From the NCBI GenBank assembly GCA_024220505.1, contig JAKZZE010000007.1:868001-932000 (forward strand): DNA of 64,000 bases, written 5' to 3'. The notes under the pieces are model-generated. The model was not told the DNA's origin, did not search any database, and saw nothing but the letters and a program-made list of their open reading frames with translations. Numbering within the stretch: position 1 is the stretch's first letter; every line of letters begins with the position of its first letter. Of this stretch, positions 43,701 to 55,190 are shown piece by piece. The position numbers and the translations under genes were made by a program. This DNA comes from Rhizopus arrhizus (lineage: Eukaryota; Mucoromycota; Mucoromycetes; Mucorales; Rhizopodaceae).

Positions 43701-46700
43701 ATGGATGACATTAATGAAATATTGGAAAGAACAGGTCTTTCGACTATTCCCACTTCTGGACTTACTATAATTTCGTTGCTTGGTGTCTCTGATAAATCAA
43801 CTCAAATCAGTCCTGTTATTTTGGCTAATCGAATTGTTGGAAGTAACGTATTTAGTCACAGAAAAGAATCTCTAAAGGAAGGAACTATTGAAGTAAAATG
43901 CGCAACTAGACATGTTCAGTCTCTTTTACTTATATACATACATATATAGCTTGTAGAAGGAGGACTTCAGCTATATGTTAACACAAAGATAAATACACTC
44001 TATTTGTTCTTGGATTCTACTTTAGATACAAGCATATTTATAAACCAACAAAAGGTGATGATGTGATATACCCTTTATTACGCACATAATCACTCACTTA
44101 TAAATTATATATACAGTTTACAGTGATGGATTACCAAAATATAAATATGAAAGGATTGTTGTTCATGTTTATTGTATCTCACCTTGTTATTGTAAGAGCG
44201 TGTTATAAATATTCTAGACATATAAAACTAATCAACCACAGCCTATATTACCGCCTTCCTTACTACCAGCAGATTTTCTATCTACGCTTGTCACTCTGTC
44301 ACAAACAAAGCTAAACATGTATACGCATTTGGCTCAATTCCAGTCTTGCTGCTGGAAATATTGGGATATCTCTGTACCTAATGCACTCTTTGAAAAAAAA
44401 GAATTTGACCGTGTCAATCCAAATTTCTTAGGTTGGTGGGGCCCTGCCAAAGGTGTTCCTATGCTAGTATTTGTCGCTGCAAATGTAAAACTTGGAGCAT
44501 AAATACATACAAAAGAGTATTAATATGCGTTTATTTTAGATACCCTTCCCGGAGATTACATCAACAGCTATCAAAAGGATGCAGGAATCTTTACAAATCA
44601 GGCTAAAGAGCATATTTCGAGCATTGCATCTTGCACCATTAAAGCAGGAACCAGGAAATTCATCACATGCTCCTGTAGATGTGAAATCATTATTTCTATT
44701 GCCCTCCACTTCACAACCTATCATCCATATTGTGCCTTCAGTGCCTCAAGAATTTGATGCTGAACAAGAATATATATTCGATCAGCCTATTTCAATTTCC
44801 AACTACTTGCAACAATCATCTAACAGTGAGCCTAATAGCTCGCACCATGACTATGGAGATAACCTGCTACGTAATTTTGTTACAATTTGGGCAAAGACAG
44901 CCACTAGCCGACATCCTCTTCATAAAAAGATGAATGATACAAAGCATGCACCCTTACCAACCCCAATTCAATTTGCTTCTGCTGCTGTACCTTTACTCTA
45001 CTTTTTATTTAATCAGCCTATGCGAGAGAATGGTACAGATTTTAGAGAAATCATCATTGCTGAATACTCAAGCACAAAGGGTATGATTCAACAAATTGAA
45101 GTCATATTAAGGAAGAAAATTAAAGATAACATTGAAATTGAAAGAGTGTTTTCGAAAAACTACTGTTATGGTGTTATGCAGAACTGTAATGAGACCTATT
45201 TACAAGATTCTCCACCTTTTTATCCAAAGAAGTATCATATTTGGAAGGTAAAAAAAGAGTGTTGTAGTGAGTTGAACGATCACTAAATCTTTTTGTTCGT
45301 TAGCGTGATAGTGTACTTCGACAATACAAATCATTAGCACGAGGTTCATGTAAGGAAGAATATGCAGCTCGTCTTGAGCGTGAATGCGATTTGGTTTGGA
45401 AACAGGACCGACAAAGTTGTGAGCATCTTAGTTTAACGGATAGATTTTGTCGCTTAAAAGTAAGAAAAAAAAAAAAAAAAAAAAAAAGAGAATATGGACT
45501 TGAAGTGTAAATGCTCATTTTATTTATTAGATTGGACATGAAGCCATACCGCCTCAATCACAAAAAAGGGATGATCGAACTATTCTGATTGAAACAGGCA
45601 AACACAGCAGTGGATTTACATTTTTTCACGCATGCAACTGTGGAAGAAGTCAAAAATTACGAGATGATCCATTTGCTATATCTGTAATTTTTATAGAAAA
45701 AAGAAAAAAAAAACATAATATACTCACTACATGCCTATTTCTAGGATGCAAATATTAGATTTTATGAAAAATTTTCTTGCTGTTCAGGTAAAGATAGAGC
45801 TTTTGTGGACATCAGAGCATCTACATTTGGAAACAATCAAAGGCTAGAGTTAAGTTATGATGATGCTCCTGAAGACGACTCAGCATTACTTTTCCTTGGT
45901 CCATCCTCTGTATATAAGAATAACGTAGGCTTAGATAAGTCAGAAGGATTCTTGAATAATACCAATTATCTTATTCCCTGGTCAATCACAACAGTAAATG
46001 ACATAAAATTACATCAACAAGAACAACTTGCCAAAGAAGTAAAGGATTCAGCACGTTCCTCCGTCCAAGAAGAATGGCCCATGTTAGGAAAGGCACCTGC
46101 TCCTGTTGTTGCAAAGCCTGTCAAGGTTATATCAGCAGTTTCTTTAGAAGCATTCCCTGCATTGGGGACAAATCCTCCACCTACAGCAACACCTACCATT
46201 GCTCCTCCACCCACTAAACAGCTGTTTGAAACAAATGAAAATAATGGAGGAAGACGCAGACGATATAACAGAATGCGAGATAGACTACAAGGCTTGGTTC
46301 GAGGCTATGTAGGCGCAGAATATGAATGTGCTCAGGGACATCGATTCTTGAGTTGTGGTGAAGGGAGAGTTTGTAAATTAGGACACGCCTCACATCCAAA
46401 GGAACACGGAAATTATTTTGTGCATCAAGACTTGCAGATATTTATACTCTGTCCCTGCTGTTATGTACCGAACAGCAATACCAGCAGCGGTGCGGTTAAC
46501 AGTCCAAATGAAATGACGGCTCAGTTGATGCGATTTTATGTTGTTACACCAGATGAAGACATCACCATTACAATGGAACCTAAAATAAAGGTAAAATGAG
46601 CGCATCATAAAAAAAAGGGGGTACTCATCGTGATGTATAGATTAATGTGCCTGGAAATGAGGAGCCAATTATAGTCAATCTTGGTATCAATGACCCATTG

Positions 46701-46880
46701 TCCCTTGGACCTGGAGGATCATATGTACTGAGACTACCCTTCATCTACCGTGACAATAGCGGATCGCCTATACCTATTGAAACAGATTTGGAAAAACGAA
46801 TGGCAAGTGCAGTATTACAAAAGGACTGTGTTAAATTTCACTACAAAAAGACACCAAAGTGGGTTGGTTTAAATGGATAG
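43701..46880 (+). CDS. SMG8: Nonsense-mediated decay factor SMG8
   Basis: Multi-exon gene of about ten exons from ATG 43701 to TAG 46878. The N-terminal region resembles a degenerate GTPase fold (TIISLLGVSDKSTQISPVI ... RIVGSNVF). The diagnostic C-terminal part has FTFFHACNCGRSQKLRDDPF, GFLNNTNYLIPWSITTVNDI, EEWPMLGKAP, RLQGLVRGYVGAEYECAQGH then RFLS, TAQLMRFYVVTPDEDITITM and GGSYVLRLPFIYRD. These match animal and plant SMG8 in order. SMG8 with SMG9 restrains the SMG1 kinase that phosphorylates UPF1. One intron holds an A23 tract (45465-45487). It starts 36 bp after the TBC gene stop, on the same strand. Exon borders in the N-terminal third are approximate. Confidence 0.9.
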
Positions 46881-47048
46881 CAAATCAGCCTTTTGTAACT
46901 CTACTGTATTCTTTTTTCAAGAACAATGCTGCGAACTGATTTCTGATTTTTTGATGTACACCGACTATAGTCAATATGTGGATGATGAAAAAGATGTTTA
47001 AACTTTTTGAGTGATATTAAAAACAATAAAAACTTTGCTTGCACTATT

Positions 47049-48262
47049 CTATTCTTTTATTACGATGGGTTCAGTCTGTAAATAAGATGATTCTATTATT
47101 TCATTCTTGTTCTTCAACACAACTCTTAATCCATCGTAAGCAGGAGCTGCTCTAAAGCCTTCTTTGTCTCCCAGTTTCTTTAAATAATTTTCCAAATAAT
47201 CATGGTCTACTCTGTGTGCAAATCCAACATAATAAGACTTTGATGCACCGACTTGCTTCGATGCTTCAATGGATTGATCAAGTGAAAAATGGGATGAGTG
47301 AGGGTCGGTTACTAATTTTAAAAGAGGGAACAATATTAGTCATTACTGAAAAATAATATTGGTGCAACAAGTACGTCTTAAGCAATCGACAATAAATATT
47401 CTTGATTTTCCTTGAATGAAGTCCATTGTTGCTGGCGGAATATGATTTGTATCAGAGATATAACTGACATTATCAAATTTGAATCCATAGCAATAATAAG
47501 GTTCTTTTGTCGTTTGATAAATACCGTGATAAGCTGTGATTTACAGTGTAAGCATCCAAAGCATTTTGTTCTCTTTCTTGCTCAAGTTACCTGGAAGGGG
47601 CATAAATTCAAGCCCTTCAATTTCAAAAGGCCTGTCTGTATCAATAACATGATATTTAAAATCGGCGACTTGACCACCACCCGTGGCTAGTGAGGAATCT
47701 ACCAAGAAAGGAAACGTCCTTGCAACCACTTCCATACACTCAGACGATAAATAAAGATTGATGTGGGGTTGAATGGAGCTATTTAATGTCCAACCTCTTA
47801 AATCATCCAGACCGTAACAGGCATCAGCATGACCGTGAGTTAAGATAACGCCGTCGAGTTCACGAATGCCGTACTGAGGAAGAATGGTAATTGCACTTGC
47901 TATAATTTCATTACAAATGAGCCTTTTTTATATTGGTCCTTTTTCTCTTTTTTATTACTGTAAAATGTCTTTCCACAATCTATAAGTACATTTCTAAACA
48001 GGAGGGAAAAACATGTCAAACAAACCGGTAATCGCATAAACAAAGCCAAAAATATGTACCTTAATCTTGCTCCTGGAGGATCTTTGTGTTTACGGAATCT
48101 AACAACCATTGAAGTATTCTTTCTATTGTTCTTGAACCCTTCAGGTGTCACTGCCGATAAACAAACAGAGCACTTCTTTTTGGGATCAGTAAGACAAGCA
48201 ATAGTAGGCACTGAGCTAGAAGTGCCTGTACCTAAAAACACGATTTCTTCCACTGTAGCCAT
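47049..48262 (-). CDS. Metallo-beta-lactamase-fold hydrolase (PhnP-like branch)
   Basis: About five exons. The start MATVEEIVFLGTGTSSSVPT carries the MBL opening strand, followed by CSVCLSAVTPEG, which probably binds an extra metal. NTSMVVRFRKH splices to NVLIDCGKTFY, then QYGIRELDGVILTHGHADAC then YGLDDLRGWTL. Later come SSLATGGGQVADFKYHVI, YYCYGFKFDNVSYISDTNHI, DCLRLTDPHSSHFSLDQS and the His motif GFAHRVDHDYLE. The HxHxDA form in place of HxHxDH is how I recall it in this fungal subgroup, which resembles S. pombe C777.06c. The substrate is unknown; phosphodiesters are likely from the fold. Confidence 0.85.
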
Positions 48263-49081
48263 TGGATCTGAATGTAGATAACTTGTACAGTAGAAGAAAA
48301 AACCAAGAAAAAAAAAAAAAAATAGAGATTACGCTCTATATTTTTTTGACGTTGCACAGCAAGACACTCTTCCATAAATAAGACAATGATCGGTCAATTA
48401 AGAACGGATGAATAAGCTACTGGCGACTTTCCATGTCTATTGTATTGGTTTCTTAGATACAAGAATGCAAGAGTAATGAAAATTTGCTAACTATAAACAA
48501 ATTTATAAAGAATAATTCTTGACATTTACGCCAAGTACCAGTAAACTGGATTCATTGTGCGTTGTAGCTTAAATTGAACAGGGTTAGAATTCATTCATTC
48601 CGCTTTAAATTGATAAGAAATAAAATAAATAAAAGCACGTAAAAGTATACTGCTGCTTCTCAAGTCTATAAAAAAAAAATAAGCATCCTTCAACCACAGT
48701 ATCTTGAATTTCTTATTTGAGGAGGTTACTTTTTTATTTTATTTTGAAGAAGTACAGTGCCATCTATTTATTATTCAATTACACAAATTGAGTAGTCAAG
48801 TTACTACGCTTCACGTAATCATCTTATATCTAAATAAGGAAATACAGACTTGCGAGCTTAAACATGCAAAAAAAAAAAAAAAAAGTGGAAGAAAAGCATG
48901 TAAGGAAATAAATAACATGTAACGTTTAGACAAGGAATTCTGTAAGCCTCAGGTTTCCTACTTTTTGCTATTTTTGTTTCCTAGTACAAAACAGAGGTTG
49001 CATAATAAATAGTCAGCCAATATGAAACAACTTTTTTTTTTTTTTTCCTTTCTTTTTTTTTTTTTTAATATAGAAACTAGC
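48263..49081. other. Intergenic region between divergent genes
   Basis: Shared upstream region of the MBL-fold gene (minus) and the epoxide hydrolase (plus). It contains an A15 run near 48310, A-rich tracts at 48868-48883, and T14 and T13 tracts at 49033-49067 next to the hydrolase start. No gene is supported. Confidence 0.45.
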
Positions 49082-50591
49082 ATGAATCTTGCTGAAGGAG
49101 AATATGAACAATTTGAAATCCCTAAAATAAGTCAAGGGCAAATAAACTTGCTCCAAGAAAGACTCAAGTCAACCGTATGGCCAAATGAACTTGAAATGGA
49201 TTATGGCTGGGACTATGGTGCACCTACATGGGCTGTAAAACCATTAGTTGAAGAGTGGGCCAACTCATTTAACTGGGATGAATTTAAAACAGATATTAGC
49301 AAATGGAAACATTTTCGTATGAACGTTGATGGGCTCTTGATGCATTATATTCACGAACGCTCTTCAGAACCAAACGCTATCCCCATTGTTCTTCTTCACG
49401 GCTGGCCATCTACCTTTTATGAATTTCATAAAATCATTGACCCACTCAGAGATGGCGCAGGAAATAATCAGGTAGAAGAAATAGAACAAGCCCTTTATTT
49501 TACTTAATTTTTTTTGAAGGCATTTCATGTTATTGTTCCAAGCTTACCTGGTTTTGGATTTTCACAGGCACCAAAGATAAAAGGATATGGTATTGTTAAA
49601 ATAGCCTCCATGATTAACACCCTTATGATTAACTTGGGCTATAATGAATACAGTAAGTTATTAATAATTTAGAGATTTTTTTTTTTTCTGTTGTAATAAT
49701 AATTTATTAGTGTATCACGGCGGTGATTGGGGAGCCATCATTGGAAAGACGATTGCCGTGAATCATTCAAATAGTTGTAAAGCGTTTCATACAACGATGC
49801 CCATGGTTCTTCCACCTATACCTACTCCGAGAAATATCATATTTCATCCCTTTAAAGTAGCCAAATTCCTTGTCAGTTTAGTTGTTGGATTTGATTGGAT
49901 TTATGGTAAAGGAAACACCCGGCTTGGAGGTGCTACTTTTGCAAATGCCGAACGAGACAAAGGCTGTGGGTACCGAGCTATTCAAGGAACAAGACCTTAT
50001 ACTTTATCTTTTGGATTAACAGACAGTCCAGCAGGAGTACTTGGTAAAATAGCCATACTTTTTTATTTTATAAACTAACAGTCAAATAGCTTGGTTACTT
50101 GAAAAATACCATGAATGGACCTTTCATCCAACCGAGAGACAGAATACTGAATCACTTCCTGAAACAATTAGTTCAAAAGAATTTTTGACACAAGTCTCTA
50201 TTTATTGGATGACTAATACAATCTCCTCTTCTGTTCGTATCTATTATGAATGTCTCAACCAAAATGAGCTAACATCGAATGTCATGTCCTATGTTAAAAT
50301 TCCTTTTGCTGTATCTTCTTTTGCAAGTGAAATATCAAAGGTACTTTACACACAACTTATAGTCTCTGATGTAATTTATTTGTGTAGCTTCCTAAAGATT
50401 GGCTAGAAGCTTCTACCAATTTACAGCAATACAGCGAAGTTAAATATGTAAGAAAACTATATTTTTTACTAAAAAAAAAAATACTCATTTGTGTAAAGGG
50501 TGGACATTTCCCGGGTTTAGAAGAACCACAGATTTTGTTGGCAGATCTTCAAAAATTTGGAAAGCATATAAAGAAAACTCAGATTCTATAA
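49082..50591 (+). CDS. Microsomal-type epoxide hydrolase (EHN domain, alpha/beta hydrolase)
   Basis: About six exons. The EHN N-domain reads EQFEIPKISQGQINLLQERL then WPNELEMDYGWDYGAPTW and WKHFRMNVDGLLMHYIHERS. The alpha/beta core has the oxyanion-hole motif HGWPSTFYEF, VIVPSLPGFGFSQAP, the nucleophile Asp in YHGGDWGAIIG, TLSFGLTDSPAGVLAWLLEK and the catalytic His in YGGHFPGLEEP. The family hydrolyses epoxides to diols (xenobiotic or lipid). I prefer the ATG at 49082. An upstream in-frame ATG at 49022 would add a Phe-rich stretch encoded by the T tracts; it could mimic a membrane anchor but is probably leader sequence. The stop is at 50589. Confidence 0.9.
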
Positions 50592-51566
50592 TTATACAAT
50601 AAATTGTGGATCCTTTGTCAAAAATATTTTTTTTTTTTCTTGGCAATCCTATCAATGACGTATTATATGATTTGCAACGAAAGGATGACTGCTTATTTGC
50701 AGTGTCGCAGGTGCCAATTTGCAAAAACCAAAGTGTTTGAATCTGTTGTTTAACTTTTCACTAAATTGCGGTTCAATCATCATGATTATTGATAGAAGCA
50801 TTATTTTCTGGGCTATCATTCATGAAATAACTAATTCAAAGAGGATTTCACAGAAACCCATTAGATGTCTGTTTCTTGGTGGAAGCTAGTGCTTTTATGG
50901 ATTTAATTTTATCACATGTTTTTTTTTTTTTTTTTTTTTTTTTTCAGAGTCAACGCTGCTAGGGATATTCACATCGTTGATTGTTGTAAGACTGGTCAGA
51001 TTTTTTCTATTGGGCCTAGAGTGAATGTTTCTCCTTTGAGACGGTATATCAGCATTAATGGAACTCATTTTATCGTATTGTGTTTGTTTTTTTCAAGTAT
51101 TCTTTTAAATCCATTAGGCAAAACCGCAAATCAACACTATCTTCATCTGGACTCTCCCTTTTCTCAATCGAATCAGCAAAAACAAAACATAGATTTCCAC
51201 TCATTCCTCTATACTTTTCTTTTTTTTTCTTTGATCCTAAAAGGATTTCTTAATTCTTTATAATTTATTGAAATTGGACTGGCCTGAGCAATTAAGGTGT
51301 AACAACACCCTGTACCCATTTAAGACTGCATGCAAATAAAGTTTCTATTTAAAAAGTAACACTGGCGGCACTGTGTTAAACATCATATCGGAGAACATAT
51401 TTAGTCAGTGGGTAAATCTTTTTTTGGAAATCAAGTTACTTTTTTAATTTCTCTCCTTTGTATATAAAAGTTGCTCTTTTTTTTTTTTTCACCCCTTCTT
51501 CTTTTTCTTTTTTTTTTTTTTCTTTTTTTTTTTCTTCTTTTACAAGGAAAAAGAAAAACTATAAAA
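50592..51566. other. Intergenic region with T26 tract
   Basis: T26 homopolymer at 50919-50944, then T/C-rich sequence. The motif ATTAAGGTGTA at 51290-51300 recurs from 41.3 kb. A long pyrimidine-rich promoter (51471-51545) precedes the next gene. An open frame at 50916-51263 starts inside the T tract and shows no protein-like features beyond that. Confidence 0.4.
51461..51470 (+). promoter_or_regulatory. TATA box of the gene at 51567
   Basis: TATATAAAAG lies 97-106 bp upstream of the start codon, followed by a pyrimidine-rich tract of about 70 bp. Its position and match to TATAWAAR make it a likely core promoter. Confidence 0.5.
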
Positions 51567-52629
51567 ATGAGTATTGAAAAAATTACCAATGAATTGGTAA
51601 ATAATGAATATATAAAAAGAAGAGAATAAAATTTTCTTAATATTTTAATATAGAATGTAAAAGATTTACTTCAACGTATTGGTAAAGAAAAGAATTGGTC
51701 AGAAAAGGATATTAAAAATGACATTTTGATACTTGAAAAAAATCGTATTGTTACTGTAAGATTATTTTTTAAAATTATTTACGTATAATTTCATTTTATA
51801 ACAATAGTAATACAGGTAAATGACTTGAGGTCTTTGTCACGAGAAAGTTGGGCAGTAAGTTTACAATGGCGCAAGGAGAACAAGACATTTATTGGTTTTA
51901 TTAGCAAATTGAATTACTTCCACTTGTAAAAGACTTGTTGAGATTATCTATTGAAACTGACTGGCTTATAAGTGATCGTATGATTATTATTTTTTAAAGT
52001 TTATATTAATTTCTTATGTCATTATTTACTTTCTAGACTATCAAAACAATAACAACGAAGAAAAGAAGGAAAAGAAGGAGAAAAAAGAGAAAAAGAAGAA
52101 CAAAAATAAGGAAAAGAGAAAAGAATTAGGCGAACCTGTTGTACCCATCATTTTGAACGAACGAGAACAGCCATTGGAAGAAAATGTTATTAGCGACATC
52201 TTTTGTGAAGATCCACTGACGATTGAAAACACGATAAAAAATGGTACAGCTACTGGGATTTCGACAATAAATATCACAGATGATGACAGCACGACTGAAA
52301 CAGAAGAAGATGAACCAGTATCACCACCAACCACAAACAACATTCGTAGAAAAAGTGTAACATTTTCAGATGAAAAACATTTTATTGGTGTTGCTGCAAC
52401 TGAAAAGAAAAAGGATAAAAAGAATAAGAAGAAGTGCTCAGCAGCAAGCACAAACATAAGTAGTGGTTACAATAACTTCAAGAGTCATCCTTATACGAAT
52501 CATCCTCTAGTAAAGTTTAAAAAGTTGAAAATGAAACATACCAGAAGATTACCACCTGCCCCTGAGAACGATGCCTTCTTGCAAGATCTACGCGATAAAT
52601 TAATGGCAAACTGTACTGAACAAAAATAA
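51567..52629 (+). CDS. Charged hypothetical protein with N-terminal helical (SAM-like) segment
   Basis: Five exons; short early exons join in phase: MSIEKITNEL, NVKDLLQRIGKEKNWSEKDI, VNDLRSLSRESWAQ, IELLPLVKDLLRLSIETDW, then a long last exon. The first 75 residues form short helices with an L-R-x-L...W...LPL-V-x-x-L pattern like SAM domains. The rest is Lys/Glu-rich low complexity and Ser/Thr/Asp-rich, with RRKSVTFSD (a likely phosphosite) and a conserved-looking end KHTRRLPPAPENDAFLQDLR. No family was recognised. A TATA box and pyrimidine tract precede it. Confidence 0.7.
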
Positions 52630-52670
52630 TTTATAATCAGAATATAGCTTCATGCCCTGTGTAAATAACC

Positions 52671-52698
52671 TTTTTTTTTTTTTTTTTTTTTTTTTTTT
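52671..52698. repeat. T28 homopolymer
   Basis: Twenty-eight T residues 42 bp downstream of the stop of the charged protein gene, in the short convergent interval before the S-formylglutathione hydrolase gene. May influence 3'-end formation. Confidence 0.7.
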
Positions 52699-52884
52699 CT
52701 TTTTCGTGTACAAAAGTAAACGTTTATTTGAGGCTGGAGCTTAAATAAAAAAAAAAAGAAAAAATGGATTACTCATTGCCTTTTAAGGGTTATTGTTGTG
52801 TCTGTAATTTTACAAATTTTATTATTGTAGAATAAATTTAATTATTATTTAACAAAGTTTCTTGATTTATATAAAAAGGAGTAT

Positions 52885-53955
52885 TTATTTTATTAATACT
52901 TTTGCGTGATGATTGATATGATCTGCAATAAAAGTAGAAATGAAAAAGTAGCTGTGATCATAACCCTCTTGATAACGGATATTCCACTCACTGTCTCTTC
53001 TTAATTCCTGTACGTTCTTTTTCAATTCGTCGATTAATAATTGATTCTTTAAGAATCCATCAGAGGTTCCCTTTCATATGCATTAATAACTATCTTTCAA
53101 TTATGTATTGTTACTTACTACATCAATAAGGACGTTCATACGCTCATTTAAATTACTCTTCAATAATTCAACCGTATCGTATTGCTTCCATTGTTCTTTG
53201 TTTGATCCAAGGTAATTGCTAAATGCTTTTTGACCCCAAGGGCAGTTGATTGGATTGGCAATAGGTGAAAATGCAGAAGCAACCTTGTACTTGGACGGGT
53301 TTTTCATGTAAATAGTTAATGCACCATGTCCTCCCTATACAAAATTGAATAAGCGTCACTATCACTTCTTTACTGCATTACCATTGAATGTCCCATGATG
53401 GAAGCTTTCGAACTATCCTATAACACATGTAAAATGGAAATAAAAAGGTCAATAAGAAAGTACTTCAAATCATTTCATCTTACAATAGGCAATTGTTGCT
53501 CGACAACAGAAAAAAGCTCCTTCACAATATAAGAGTACATACGATAATGCTTTTCCCACTTGGGCTCAGTTGCATCTAAATAGAATCCTGCACCCTTTCC
53601 AAAATCCCAACTATCACTATCTCCTTCAATATCAATCCCTCCTATAAACATAATTTTAAATTTGTCTAATACACACACACACACTTCACTGCATACTTAC
53701 TTGGAGAAGTATCAGGAGCAACAAGAGCAATACCGTGCTTTGCAGCTTCAGACATAGCTCCACTCTTTTGAATAAAGTTATCCTCTGTACAAGTTAAACC
53801 AGATAAAAGTAAATGACGGGAACTTGGCGTGTTTGGCTTTCTTTTGGCAAAAATACATTAAACTTCATGTCACAGTTTAACTCTTCAGAGTGATGTTGGT
53901 ATTTAATTACGTGACCACCAAAACACTTGTTTCTTGAAACTTCTTGAACTGACAT
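52885..53955 (-). CDS. S-formylglutathione hydrolase, frameshifted in the N-terminal third
   Basis: Multi-exon esterase-D-type gene. Exon 1 reads [20 protein letters not shown] ... [20 protein letters not shown] then F. The family continues with LSGLTC, but that appears only one frame over ([20 protein letters not shown]). One T is missing from the sense-strand TTTT run (plus strand A4 at 53805-53808). Beyond it everything is intact: [20 protein letters not shown], the nucleophile GHSMGGHGAL, VGTSDGF (Asp) and YDHSYFF (His), with 55-75 nt introns. The enzyme removes formate from S-formylglutathione in formaldehyde detoxification. Either a homopolymer base-calling error or a recent null allele; I lean to the former because all other motifs are kept. 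Confidence 0.85.
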
Positions 53956-55190
53956 TTTTTTTTTGTTTTCTATGAACGAGAAAAAAAGACAGGCTCTCTC
54001 TCTCTAGCAGGATTTTTTTTTTTTGAATAAGGTTACGCTAAAATAATTTTGCGAATCGGAGCCAAAGTGAAGAGTTTTGCTAATGATTTCACTGATCAAA
54101 TTCTCCCAAATGTTTATAATCCATGTTGATGTTTTGTATTTTATTTGATGCTTTTTCTTATAAAGAATGTATATCAGGATGCTACTTTATTATCTAGCGG
54201 ATGATGTTTAGACAAGGCATTTGTTTATATGTCTTTAATGCCGAACAAGTGAACCCTATCAAGGTTGTATCTCAAAAGCAGGCCTAATTAAACAGTTACT
54301 ATTGCAATAATTGATTTCTGTATGTAAAAGACAAAAGCCTCGGGGTTAATATATAGAATACAACGTTTTCCTCGTAAATGTGGATGAAAGCGATCTAAGG
54401 TAGCACGACGGCTAGTAGTTCCTTTTCAATTACATGCTAAACTTTTGCAGGTTTAGTTGATGATTTAGCTATAAAGACCATGTGAATTTTCGTGTTATCA
54501 GTAATTTAATAGTACTACATAGTTCTTTATATTAGAAGTAATCATAATAGTACAGAAAGATTCATCGATGACTGATTATATTTGTGCCAGCTTAAGTGAA
54601 GAGACTTTTTTTAGCGTCTCAAAACCCTTTTGATGAACAGATACTCAAACCCCTTTCGTTTATCATGGCTACGGGGTATATTAAAGAATACAGTTAATGT
54701 AAACATACTCGATACGCAATCCCTTAAGGAAATTTACTGAATGTAAACATTGCTGACTTCCCTTTCCCTTGTTTGAGATTGAGACCAATCTTCAATATTT
54801 ACTAAAGCTTTAGATTATGAATCTCAATATTTGTAATGTGTATACGTGTAGGATTTAAGAAAGAAACAATAGAAAGTAAAAGAAAACCATGGTGTCGAAG
54901 GGGATGTAAAAAACACGTCTTCCGAAAGTTTTAGGCAGTGACTAGCTGCATTATCTTTTGCTTTGAGTTTTCCATTTTGAAGTCTTCTTTTTCTTAACTG
55001 TTACTGAGACCGTTTTAGTAATAAGTTCATTTGGTAGCCTACCGCTAACTTAAGCCACTTTATATATAGGGACTATACCTAAGATAGTGTGAGAGACTAC
55101 TCTTATTTTCAGTTATTTGACAGTAGGAATAATATCTTTTTGAAACACATAGCTACAAGGAAAGTTTAGATAAATTTTCAAAAGCGGTGA
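53956..55190. other. 1.2-kb gene-less interval
   Basis: CT-repeat at 53995-54006, a short T run, then AT-rich sequence up to the Tc1/mariner element. I looked for a terminal inverted repeat partner of the element here and found none. No gene is supported. Confidence 0.4.

Noticed and set aside
49022..49081. N-terminal Phe-rich extension of the epoxide hydrolase as a membrane anchor
   Set aside because: It is encoded by T homopolymers directly upstream of a better-placed ATG; more likely leader sequence.
50916..51263. Plus-strand ORF beginning in a T26 tract
   Set aside because: Start lies inside the homopolymer, composition is that of T/C-rich intergenic DNA, no motif.
52041..52457. Minus-strand ORF of 138 codons rich in Phe and Ser
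   Set aside because: Antisense shadow of the Lys/Glu-rich exon of the gene at 51567.
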